From Cyclostephanos tholiformis (Eukaryota; Bacillariophyta; Thalassiosirophyceae; Thalassiosirales; Thalassiosiraceae): a stretch of DNA of 15,356 nucleotides. Shown here piece after piece: positions 8,574-15,356 of the stretch (position 1 is the stretch's first letter; each line of letters begins with the position of its first letter). The stretch covers positions 1-15,356 of the forward strand of contig JALLPB010000479.1 in assembly GCA_036939975.1 (NCBI GenBank). The letters are read 5' to 3'. The position numbers and the translations under genes are program-made. The notes below the pieces were generated by a model. That model saw only the letters and a program-made list of their open reading frames with translations, was not told the origin of the DNA and did no database searches.

Positions 8574-9716
8574 GCACCACTCAACTTTGCCCAGAGATTT
8601 GTCGTGGTCACAACCCAACTCAAAAAGTTGGGAGTCAACTGCTTGCCAAAGTAGTCATTAGCTTGTGCCTCAGAAAACTCGGGAAGACGGTCGTGACATG
8701 CTGGCAATGGGTGGCCATCTTCACAAACCGGAGGGGGGGACCTCTCAACATCCACCGTCCTCTTGCTCCCCTTCTTCTTCGGGCCAAACTCAGGACAAGT
8801 AAAGTCCTCGGCCGTGAGGAAGTTCACCTGCTCCTCCCCGACAGAGTTCTCCTTGTTCGCCGGTGCAAGGAATCTCTCCTCTGCACTGGCAGCCATGTTG
8901 ATGCCTTCCACATAGGGCATGTCCTTGGGTTTAAGGACAACCCACCTTGGAATCCGGGTCCTTGTTGCATCTTCCCCCACGACAATCCGCTGATGCTACT
9001 CGAACATGTTGTCGTCAACCTTTGATGCATTTGGGCAGTCCCGGAGACAGTTGAACAGGGTTCCTTTATTCCCCGACACCGATTGCCCTAGATCAAGCGC
9101 AATTTCTTTCAGTGTCTTTATCACTTTATCAAGTTGTTGTAAAGGACACACCTCAACTCCGTGGGGGGGGAGGGGGGATTTCACTCTTGGCATCCACATC
9201 GGGGAGGACAATCCACTGATCAATTTCCCCCCAAGCTGGCGCATTCTCTGCATCATTTATTGCCATCTCTGCTTTGGCTTGCACTGCAAATGCAGTGATC
9301 ACCCGCTCACTCTCCCTAGCCCAGCCAATGAAATCATCCGCAGATGCAACAGAGTCATTGTCACTACTTCGAGCTGCCAAGTCGGGCAGAGGAACATGGG
9401 GGGAAAGCGCATTGTCATCCGGTGACCCGCCCCCCGCCAGCAATTTACGACAAGGAGAGCAATGCAAGGGCATCACATTTAGTGTGCCCGCTTGCTTGGC
9501 ATCACGACAAGGAGAAGAGCGCCATACTGGCGTTGACGATGTCAGTGACGACACCCTGCTTGTGCGAGTTCCTGGCTGTAAAATAATGCCAGCCGAAGGG
9601 GGTGTGCATTGCCCCGGCATGGACGACCCACCCCCAGCCCTTAGAGAGGCTTGTTTGAACCTTGGGAGGAGGGGGGGCGAAGGAAGTAGGGCATTATTGT
9701 CGGCGCCGGTCACCAT
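8570..9716 (-). pseudogene. piggyBac transposase, N-terminal half, truncated
   Basis: The minus strand codes a leader with acidic and Pro-rich segments (ATG at 9716). Then comes a small helical stretch (LDKVIKTLKEIA, SGNKGTLFNCL) that could be a SAP-like DNA-binding motif. At the C-terminal end is the start of a DDE_Tnp_1_7 domain, with NDYFGKQLTPNFLSWV and TTTNLWAKLSGA. Two lesions interrupt it: a frameshift in the G-runs at about 9162-9177, and a TAG at 8996-8998 where NMFE-HQRIV suggests a lost Tyr codon. The frame ends at the TAG inside the CTAGG of the hAT right terminus (8570-8573), so the whole catalytic DDE core is missing. It is non-functional. The family call rests on recognising the domain start and on the clear piggyBac C-terminus elsewhere in the window. 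Confidence 0.6.
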
Positions 9717-9960
9717 TGTTGATGTTTATCTTTTGGAATATCATGGTGTTGGGTCAGTAGAGCAGACGTAAGAACTCTTTCAATTGATTTTTTTCAGGGG
9801 CTCTGAGATTTTCAATTCACTCAAAATTATTGACCTGGAAGACTCTGTCACAGACCCCCAGACCCCTATCTGTGGAAAGCTCAGACTGTCCTCTTTCTGC
9901 AGATGTAATAATATTGGTATGGTCCCAGTGGTAGTTTCTTACATAAAATGCATTAAAAAG
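9717..9960. other. Non-coding gap upstream of the piggyBac fragment
   Basis: AT-rich, with short open frames that have no domain content. Nothing recognisable as a promoter, RNA or terminal repeat of the piggyBac copy was found, and no flanking TTAA target site was located. Confidence 0.4.
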
Positions 9961-10057
9961 TTTTTCGTTGTGTGTTCTGACTGAAATTTTCACAATAGTG
10001 AAAATTGCCCAATAAAGAGCAGATAGTGAAAATTTCACTGAAAGCACACACGAAAAA
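9961..10057. repeat. Near-perfect inverted repeat, ~33-bp arms
   Basis: The left arm 9961-9993 runs from TTTTTCGTTGTGTG to CTGAAATTTTCAC. The right arm 10026-10057 is its complement with one base missing and a few mismatches. The loop is 32 bp. A smaller hairpin, ATTTTCAC-AATA-GTGAAAAT, overlaps the inner end of the left arm and gives an alternative fold. It lies about 190 bp upstream of the four-domain gene. It could be a small foldback/MITE-type element, a strong RNA hairpin if transcribed, or a regulatory structure. No target-site duplication was recognised. Confidence 0.75.
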
Positions 10058-10095
10058 TATCTTTTCATAATAAACAGTTGGCTACCCTGAACACC

Positions 10096-10205
10096 ATGGC
10101 GGATGCCTTTGACACTGTCAAGATCAACGTTGGAGGGAGACACTTCGAGGTTTCCTGTGCTCTCTAGACTACGTCCCGTCGGCAATTCATTCCTCTGATG
10201 TCTGA
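10096..10205 (+). pseudogene. BTB (K+ channel T1-type) domain stub
   Basis: ATG at 10096 in a good context (CACCATGG) begins a peptide with VKINVGGRHFEVS, the signature start of the T1/BTB_2 tetramerisation fold. It meets TAG at 10165-10167 after 23 codons. A one-base shift keeps a plausible continuation (LDYVPSAI) to TGA at 10203, which suggests an indel. Only the first third or so of a BTB domain is present, so this is a broken gene piece or a captured first exon. It ends just 39 bp before the start of the four-domain gene, so it could also act as an upstream open reading frame in that gene's transcript. Confidence 0.5.
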
Positions 10206-10244
10206 AAACAACTTGAAAGATATTTTCTGATATCTAATAATAGC

Positions 10245-13200
10245 ATGTCATCGGAAGGAGAGAGATTCTTGAATTATGTTCTCGGGGCCCACGAGGAGTA
10301 TGACGCAGTCGTGCTTGCTCTTCAACAATGTCTCTGGCGAACCGGCAATCCGATCCGACCAACTAACAGTTGTTGGGCGACTTCCAATAATACAAACGGG
10401 ATTTCTTTATTAGATATAGGTGCAGGTAGTGGCCATCTCCTGTCTCGTCTAGTTTCAGAGTTGCACATTGTAAAGTACGTCGCTTTTGAATCCGACGTTT
10501 CCCTCGCACGATTACTTATAGAGACTACAAAGAATGTCGGGAAAGCTGTTCCTGGATTTCTTGGAGAGGTGCATGCTGAAGCGTTTACATCATCTACAGA
10601 GGTTGCAATACGAGCTGACATTGTTTTAATATGTCACTCTCTTTATGGACAAGCGAACAAGTTGGCTATTATTCAAAGCGCAGCGCGTTTTGTGGCAAAA
10701 GATGGGTTGCTCGTCGTCTTTCATCGATGGGAACAAGCTGGTACACTTGCAAATATCAGCGACGCATTGCGATCAAATGGGACACTGCATGAACTCAGAC
10801 GTATCAATGTTAAATTCAATGCGTCGCATCTAACAAATCTCGAAGGGCGTTCTACAACCGAAAAGTACATGAAGCAAAAGCTTCCGCCATTGCATTCCGA
10901 AAATCAGATAGTTCAAAGGTCGATTGGATTACTGGCAATTGAACCGCAGAACTGTTGTCTGACTATGCAAATACCCCCGCAAGTTGGTTGGGTTGCAAAA
11001 ATGAAAACTTCTAAACCTTTTGGGGTCCTATCGCCCATGACGATCGTTGGTATTCAAAGTTGTGTACGCCATGCCTCATTTTGCGGTGCTCCTTTGTCTG
11101 TGATCGGCGGTGGCCACAGCGGTCACTGTATTCGTGACGGAACGCTTTCACTTGACCTCCGGCCTGGATGGTCCACTGTTTTTGTGGATCCTGAAGCTCG
11201 ACTTGTGCACGCTGGAGGTGGTGCCACTTTGGGACAGATAGCCAAGGCTGCCCAATGTCACGGACTGGTGGTCCCCCTCGGCGATCGTCCTGGGGTCGGT
11301 ATGGGTTCAGTTCTTTCTGGAGGGCTCGGGTACCTGGCTCGCAGATTTGGGCTCTCATGTGACAATATTACACGCGTTGTTTACATTTCACCAGATGGAA
11401 AGTTATCTATAGCCGAGACGGATGAGGATTTGTGGTGTTTTCGTGGTGCTGGCAGTAATTTTGGAGTTGTAGTCGAGATTACTTTGCGAGCATTTCCTCT
11501 TGTGGTGATGGCCACGCAAGATTCGTTTTATGCTCTCGGTATTAACCGAGATTGCATTCGCGCTAACTTGATCGAATATGCGCGGGTGTCTTACAATCTA
11601 CCAATTGAAGCGTCTCTCGATGCCTTCATTTATCACGCCAATGACGAGGGGATGGTCCTGGCTACTTCTCTCTTTGACACTTCAGACACCGAAGAGTTTC
11701 GCTGCGGTCAGCTGGCAGGCCTTCAACAACCTGTGCTCTCTAACAGCCAGATGATCCATCAACTCAATCCTTCAGCGCACACCCCAGTTCAATTGTTCGA
11801 TCGAGAGCTCTATATGACACCTGCTTTTGATCCCAAAAGATTCGCAGAATCGCCACCGTCCAAGCTGAGGTCATTTAAACGATGCATTCTGCTTCCTACT
11901 TTTCATGATGGCGATGGAGATATCGCAAAAATTCTAGCAGATGCTGTTCATTGTAGCATGCCCAATAAGTGGTGCTACATTCATATTCTTCATGTCGGAA
12001 AAGCGTCCAGTTTGGTTGTTCCCGCATTCACTGCATTTGGCAATCGCTCTTGTGAATACGCCGTGGTCATAACAGGTCTTTGGCCAGAAGACTCCAAGGA
12101 AATGAAAGTCAAAACAGAGAGCTGGGTAGAAAATATCGCTGATTGCCTGGTAAGCGTCTACGGCTGTGGAGTATATGGTGCTGATTTAGGACCTGGAGAC
12201 CATGACACCCTTCTCGCAACGCATGCATTTGGCTCTAATTTGCCGAAGCTCGTTGATTTAAAGAATCGACTTGACCCCCTTCGCATCTTCACGAGCACAT
12301 GCCCTCTGCAACTAGCACCTTTATTGGCGCCACAAGGTGTTGTTATTCTGATATGCGGGCGGCGATTCGCTGGCAAAGATTGGGTGGCTTCTGTAATAGA
12401 AAGAGTGTTGAACACCACATTGACGTCTGGTGGTACTAGGATTGCACAAATTGCCTCTATTAGCGACAGCGTCAAGTCTCACTATGCAAAAGAAGTTGGT
12501 CTCGATTTTGTATCGTTTCACGACCGAGCTGTGAAAGAATTGCACAGAAAAGAATTAACCATTTTCTATGAAATGTGCAAAGCAAGTGATCCTGCTTTCG
12601 ATCGTCGATGCTATGTAGACCTTGTTCAACAAGGAACAAAAAGCGGTGGCATTCTGATCGTAACTGGCGTCCGTGATGGACTGGACTATGTCCATGAGTT
12701 AGCCGGTGGACGAGCAGTAGTCACAGTGCATGTGCAGGCTTCCAGAGAGGCTAAATGTCATCGCGGTTGGGTTTTCGATAGCAATATTGATGACAGCAAA
12801 TCAGAGGAGGCTGCTGAGTGTGCTTGTGAGGGCTTTTTTGACCACACCTTTCACAACAATGACTCAAGTGGCGACGAAAGCGCGCTTTCGAAATGGGTTA
12901 TTGAAGAGCTCGCTCCAACAGTTCTCAGAAGTTGTGTTCGACAACTCAAAGGCTATCCGACACCTGGAGCGATTTTCAAGGACATATTATCCATTACTCA
13001 GCAACGTTTTGGTATTGGCCTCAGCAGTTCACTGTTAGCATGGGGGTTACATTTAGACCAGTTTGATATTATACTTGCTCCTGAAGCTGGCGGCTGGATT
13101 TTTGCATCACCACTGGCTGAACGCTTTCAGAAGCCACTTTTGCTAGCACGACGAATTGGGCGCCTTCCAGGAGGAGTTATTTCATCTGATTATTCAGGAT

Positions 13201-13493
13201 CTAACATTGCATTTCTCAAACAAGGACAAATTCAGGCCAGGCACATTTTAGAGCTCACTGCTGGATGCATACAACCATGTCAACGGGTGCTTATCGTGGA
13301 TGACTGTTTAGCTTCTGGACGCACATTGCTAGCACTTTTCAAGCTGGTGACTAGCCAAGGAGCCCGTGTGTCCCATGTCCGGGTTGTTATGGAACTTCCC
13401 GACCTAAAAGGTCGCGCGACTGTGGCGGCCTCTTTCAAGGACTCAGGCTCAGAACCTTCTGTTAAATCACTGTTTACATTTGAAGGCATCTAA
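10245..13493 (+). CDS. Four-domain fusion: methyltransferase, FAD oxidase, PMVK-like kinase, APRT-like
   Basis: A single intact, intronless frame of 1082 residues, with an ATG having A at -3. Residues about 10-200 form a class I SAM methyltransferase (LLDIGAGSGH at 55-64, ICHSLYG at 129-135, a VVFHRW strand). Residues about 258-420 form an FAD_binding_4 fold: IGGGHSGH with His291 as the likely 8-alpha-histidyl FAD site, GVGMGSVLSGGLGYLARRFG, and RGAGSNFGVV. A BBE C-terminal motif is at about 636-685 (GSNLPKLVDLKNRLDPLRIF). Residues about 698-895 match animal-type phosphomevalonate kinase: P-loop GRRFAGKD at 705-712 and RGWVFDSNIDDSKSE. Residues about 901-1065 match adenine phosphoribosyltransferase: GYPTPGAIFKDI, the PRPP motif VLIVDDCLASGRT at 1015-1027, and PDLKGRA. 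No signal peptide or membrane segment is evident, so it is probably cytosolic. Each family is well known; the reaction of the whole is not. A role in making or salvaging a modified base or nucleotide is inference. Confidence 0.88.
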   Translation: MSSEGERFLNYVLGAHEEYDAVVLALQQCLWRTGNPIRPTNSCWATSNNTNGISLLDIGAGSGHLLSRLVSELHIVKYVAFESDVSLARLLIETTKNVGKAVPGFLGEVHAEAFTSSTEVAIRADIVLICHSLYGQANKLAIIQSAARFVAKDGLLVVFHRWEQAGTLANISDALRSNGTLHELRRINVKFNASHLTNLEGRSTTEKYMKQKLPPLHSENQIVQRSIGLLAIEPQNCCLTMQIPPQVGWVAKMKTSKPFGVLSPMTIVGIQSCVRHASFCGAPLSVIGGGHSGHCIRDGTLSLDLRPGWSTVFVDPEARLVHAGGGATLGQIAKAAQCHGLVVPLGDRPGVGMGSVLSGGLGYLARRFGLSCDNITRVVYISPDGKLSIAETDEDLWCFRGAGSNFGVVVEITLRAFPLVVMATQDSFYALGINRDCIRANLIEYARVSYNLPIEASLDAFIYHANDEGMVLATSLFDTSDTEEFRCGQLAGLQQPVLSNSQMIHQLNPSAHTPVQLFDRELYMTPAFDPKRFAESPPSKLRSFKRCILLPTFHDGDGDIAKILADAVHCSMPNKWCYIHILHVGKASSLVVPAFTAFGNRSCEYAVVITGLWPEDSKEMKVKTESWVENIADCLVSVYGCGVYGADLGPGDHDTLLATHAFGSNLPKLVDLKNRLDPLRIFTSTCPLQLAPLLAPQGVVILICGRRFAGKDWVASVIERVLNTTLTSGGTRIAQIASISDSVKSHYAKEVGLDFVSFHDRAVKELHRKELTIFYEMCKASDPAFDRRCYVDLVQQGTKSGGILIVTGVRDGLDYVHELAGGRAVVTVHVQASREAKCHRGWVFDSNIDDSKSEEAAECACEGFFDHTFHNNDSSGDESALSKWVIEELAPTVLRSCVRQLKGYPTPGAIFKDILSITQQRFGIGLSSSLLAWGLHLDQFDIILAPEAGGWIFASPLAERFQKPLLLARRIGRLPGGVISSDYSGSNIAFLKQGQIQARHILELTAGCIQPCQRVLIVDDCLASGRTLLALFKLVTSQGARVSHVRVVMELPDLKGRATVAASFKDSGSEPSVKSLFTFEGI

Positions 13494-13609
13494 AGGTTGT
13501 GGTAGCTTAGGCTGTGATTTCTTTGACCTGATAGGTGAAAAACTTAGGTAGATGTAAGGATTTCGTTATCATTCTATCCCCCCTCCCAACTCGACCGCCA
13601 CCAGAACGA

Positions 13610-14150
13610 TCGAATACAGCCCCTCCTGCATTACCCGACGGTCACGCGTCCTCTCATATCCCCCGCCCATTGCGCCCGCGTTAATTTGGTTGGTTGTTGC
13701 GTGCAGGCGTCGATTGGCGGCCGCCTAAACACACGACGAATTTTGTTAATTTTTTTTTGCCCCGAAATCCGATGGCGGAAAAGACTCGACAGCGTCCTCC
13801 CCTATCGTCATCGCCCGGCTCGCCGTCTCTTACAAATATGTCCCAACGATACGGTCACTTTTTGGTTGGCTGTTGAGTCATCCCATCCAGCAGAAGCCAT
13901 CGAAACTCATGGCCCCATCACCCACTCTATTTCCATTTTTTTCGTCACTCATCTTGTCGCCTAAAACGACGAGTAAACGTCCTCCCCCACGCGTTCCGCT
14001 CGTCCACGTCTCCTCTCCAATGAACTTCCCACCACCGACACCATCGCTCCGTTGATTGTTGTGCCACCTAATACTGACGCTCCGCCCATCTCTCATTTTT
14101 TTATGGATGTCATTTCGGCGCCCCAAACAAGGTGACCAAACGCAGCGCGC
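13610..14150. repeat. Possible degenerate ~180-bp tandem units
   Basis: The motif GGTTGGTTGTTG recurs as variants at 13688, 13864 and 14050 (spacing 176 and 186 bp). Each copy is followed 45-70 bp later by a T-run (about 13749, 13933, 14095). The first three are preceded by a CGTCCTC-type block. Identity between units is low, so this could be an old tandem duplication or chance in compositionally biased DNA. Confidence 0.3.
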
Positions 14151-14213
14151 ACGAGCCCGACCGCCAGGCGTCTGCAATAGACTCATAGGGAGCCGCGGCG
14201 CCACGATTCGGGT

Positions 14214-14234
14214 CCATGGCAGATGTTGCCATGG
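14214..14234. repeat. Perfect 8-bp hairpin
   Basis: CCATGGCA, loop GATGT, then TGCCATGG. It stands alone in GC-rich non-coding DNA with no T-run after it, so it is not an obvious terminator. Function unknown. Confidence 0.5.
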
Positions 14235-14436
14235 AGGGCGGGGGCAAAGCCGCTGGGGTGGGACGGCGGTGGATCATCTTGTTTTGTGTGTTTGTGAGTG
14301 AGTGGAAGACGCCAACTGGGGGGAGAACAGTTCCACGTAGCACGCGATGGGTTGGGGACGGGACAGGTGCTCGGAAGATGTTACACGTATGCAGCATTTT
14401 CTCCTTATGTTTATCTCCTTGTTGGTCAAAGTACCT

Positions 14437-14452
14437 GGTCACTATAGTGACC
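14437..14452. repeat. 16-bp perfect palindrome GGTCACTATAGTGACC
   Basis: An exact dyad with no spacer. AGTAC lies just outside on the left and AGTACT on the right at slightly different distances, so a looser dyad extends outward. It could be a dimeric regulator site or the centre of a small foldback element. No adjacent gene is supported. Confidence 0.5.
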
Positions 14453-14675
14453 TTTCAGTACTGTACCTTAGAGGTAGGTAAGAGGCCCCAAAATTGACCC
14501 AATCAAAAAAACCAAGAAATGCTGAAGGTCGGGCTTGCTGAGAGAATCACAACGGTGTGCTATTATTGAAAATTGGCTAAAAACTCGCAAAGTTAGAGTA
14601 AATCTACTGATTTCAATGTGATAAAATCGTCCTAATTATTGTTACTACAAGCATTAAACCCCACCCAATGCATGC

Positions 14676-15356
14676 CTACTTGGTATTCATGGTTGCCGAA
14701 GCATCCTTTTCTTCCAGAATATCGAATACACGTAGCTTGATCCTTCTTTCCCGGTGGAAAATGGGCCAGCACTTGATGCAAAGATGCACCCCGCATTCCT
14801 CGCATTGCATGACGTGTGCACGTGAACCCGACGGCTTGACATTTGCCCCCTCCACCTTGTCCGCTGGGTTCCTTGTGTGCCCAACGATAGAGCTGGCAAG
14901 CAGCATTCACTGTCAGAGGAGGCAAAGGCATGTGAGTCCTAGTCTCGGGATCAAGCCTACCCTTTAGCCGGCCTCGAGTTGGAGAGAGTGACATGCTGTC
15001 AACTCTCGGTGCTTTTTTCTTTGGCAAGTCAGATGTGTTGGTGCACTTAGTCGTGAAGCCTGTGGTGTCATCATTCTTGCTGAAAGGGCCCTTCTGTCTT
15101 GGCCAATACTCCGGGTCCAAATGAGCATATCCAATAGCCTCGTTCCAGTCGTGATGGCTCCATGGAACTGGTACCCCCTTCAGCTCACAATACCGCTTCA
15201 TTGACAAGTACGCGTTCACCATCGAAACCTCGTAGGCCCAAAAAAACAATGCCCACCACCACTTGTTATTCCTTTGAAAGCGCATGATCCGATAAATGAG
15301 TCTCAGCTGATCTGCAATGTCATTATCATTCATTTGATAATTGTAATCATGCGACA
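14676..15356 (-). pseudogene. piggyBac transposase, C-terminal part, frameshifted, cut by window edge
   Basis: On the minus strand the frame is open from the window edge and carries the hallmark end of the DDE_Tnp_1_7 core: NDNDIADQLRLIYRI, NKWWWALFFWAYEVSMVNAY and WNEAIGYAHLDPE. A basic linker follows, then a Cys/His-rich tail (CQLYRWAH, and CEEC, CIKCW, FH in a second frame) as found at the C-terminus of piggyBac transposases, where it binds DNA. The tail is reached only after a one-base shift near 14846-14850, inside a run of five C, and the natural stop is then TAG at 14676-14678. Without the shift the frame continues to 14632 and loses the zinc ligands. Upstream catalytic residues lie outside the window. 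The break could be a sequencing error, because it falls in a homopolymer. Confidence 0.75.

Larger units (their letters stand above)
13494..14640. other. GC-rich non-coding region with degenerate repeats
   Basis: About 1.1 kb downstream of the four-domain gene. Open frames here (60-110 codons, both strands) overlap, are Pro/Arg-rich and contain no recognisable domains. The region contains degenerate units of roughly 180 bp, a hairpin and a 16-bp palindrome, listed separately. The start must include the 3' UTR of the fusion gene, but no clear polyadenylation signal was identified. Confidence 0.45.

Noticed and set aside
9006..9771. Plus-strand open frames of 139 and 165 codons
   Set aside because: They are antisense shadows of the piggyBac N-terminal fragment, which has recognisable domain sequence on the minus strand.
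10245..13493. Reading the four-domain protein as an assembly or gene-prediction artefact joining neighbouring genes
   Set aside because: It is one uninterrupted frame with no intron, linkers between domains are short, and no internal stop or frameshift is present.
10245..13493. Bacterial origin as an operon of four genes
   Set aside because: There are no internal starts with ribosome binding sites and no breaks. The kinase domain is of the animal-type PMVK family, which is eukaryotic, and the neighbours are eukaryotic transposons.
13686..14442. Several 60-110 codon open frames on both strands
   Set aside because: They overlap, are compositionally biased and lack domains. The degenerate repeats explain them better than genes.
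1..15356. CRISPR arrays, tRNA or rRNA genes
   Set aside because: No regularly spaced identical repeats were seen. I did not recognise a tRNA cloverleaf or rRNA core by eye, although a tRNA scan was not possible here.

Overview
The window looks like nuclear DNA of a eukaryote, most likely a single-celled alga of the diatom/stramenopile type. The reasons are spliceosomal introns in one gene, an APRT/phosphomevalonate-kinase-type multidomain enzyme, BTB and PHD finger fragments, and hAT and piggyBac elements whose N-terminal styles (a W-x-C-x2-C zinc finger followed by NATKAL; a long acidic/Pro-rich piggyBac leader) resemble those I associate with diatoms. The organism call is inference from recognition, not from a database search. 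No prokaryotic features (operons, Shine-Dalgarno sites, CRISPR) are seen.

Layout. 1-1000: non-coding DNA with a cluster of CGACA-based inverted repeats at the very start and a degenerate CCAAC/TGACC low-complexity tract. 1023-2768: a decayed gene with a PHD finger, a Ser/Thr-rich tandem repeat and two Myb/SANT-like repeats, riddled with in-frame stops. 2769-4196: further decayed DNA, with a possible CXC-type Cys motif, a 96-bp direct repeat and GGGTGGGA units. 4197-8573: a hAT-like DNA transposon on the minus strand. It has short terminal inverted repeats, many ATTCCTG/CAGGAAT subterminal motifs, and a three-exon transposase whose exons splice into one open frame of about 1009 residues. 8570-9716: the N-terminal half of a piggyBac transposase, cut off exactly at the hAT boundary. 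9717-10244: a near-perfect inverted repeat of about 33 bp arms and a stub of a BTB (K+ channel T1 type) gene. 10245-13493: the one clearly intact host-like gene, an intronless 1082-residue protein. 13494-14640: GC-rich non-coding DNA with degenerate repeats and palindromes. 14676-15356: the C-terminal part of a second piggyBac transposase, running off the right edge.

The key gene at 10245-13493 joins four enzyme modules in one chain: a class I SAM-dependent methyltransferase, a covalent-FAD (BBE-type) oxidoreductase, an animal-type phosphomevalonate-kinase-like P-loop kinase, and an adenine-phosphoribosyltransferase-like domain. The pairing of a PRPP-using domain with a small-metabolite kinase, an N-heterocycle-type oxidase and a methyltransferase suggests a one-polypeptide pathway that makes or salvages a modified base or nucleotide. 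That is a hypothesis. The gene sits between two piggyBac fragments in the same orientation but in reversed order (C-terminal piece upstream of the N-terminal piece as read on the minus strand), in a neighbourhood otherwise made of transposon remains.
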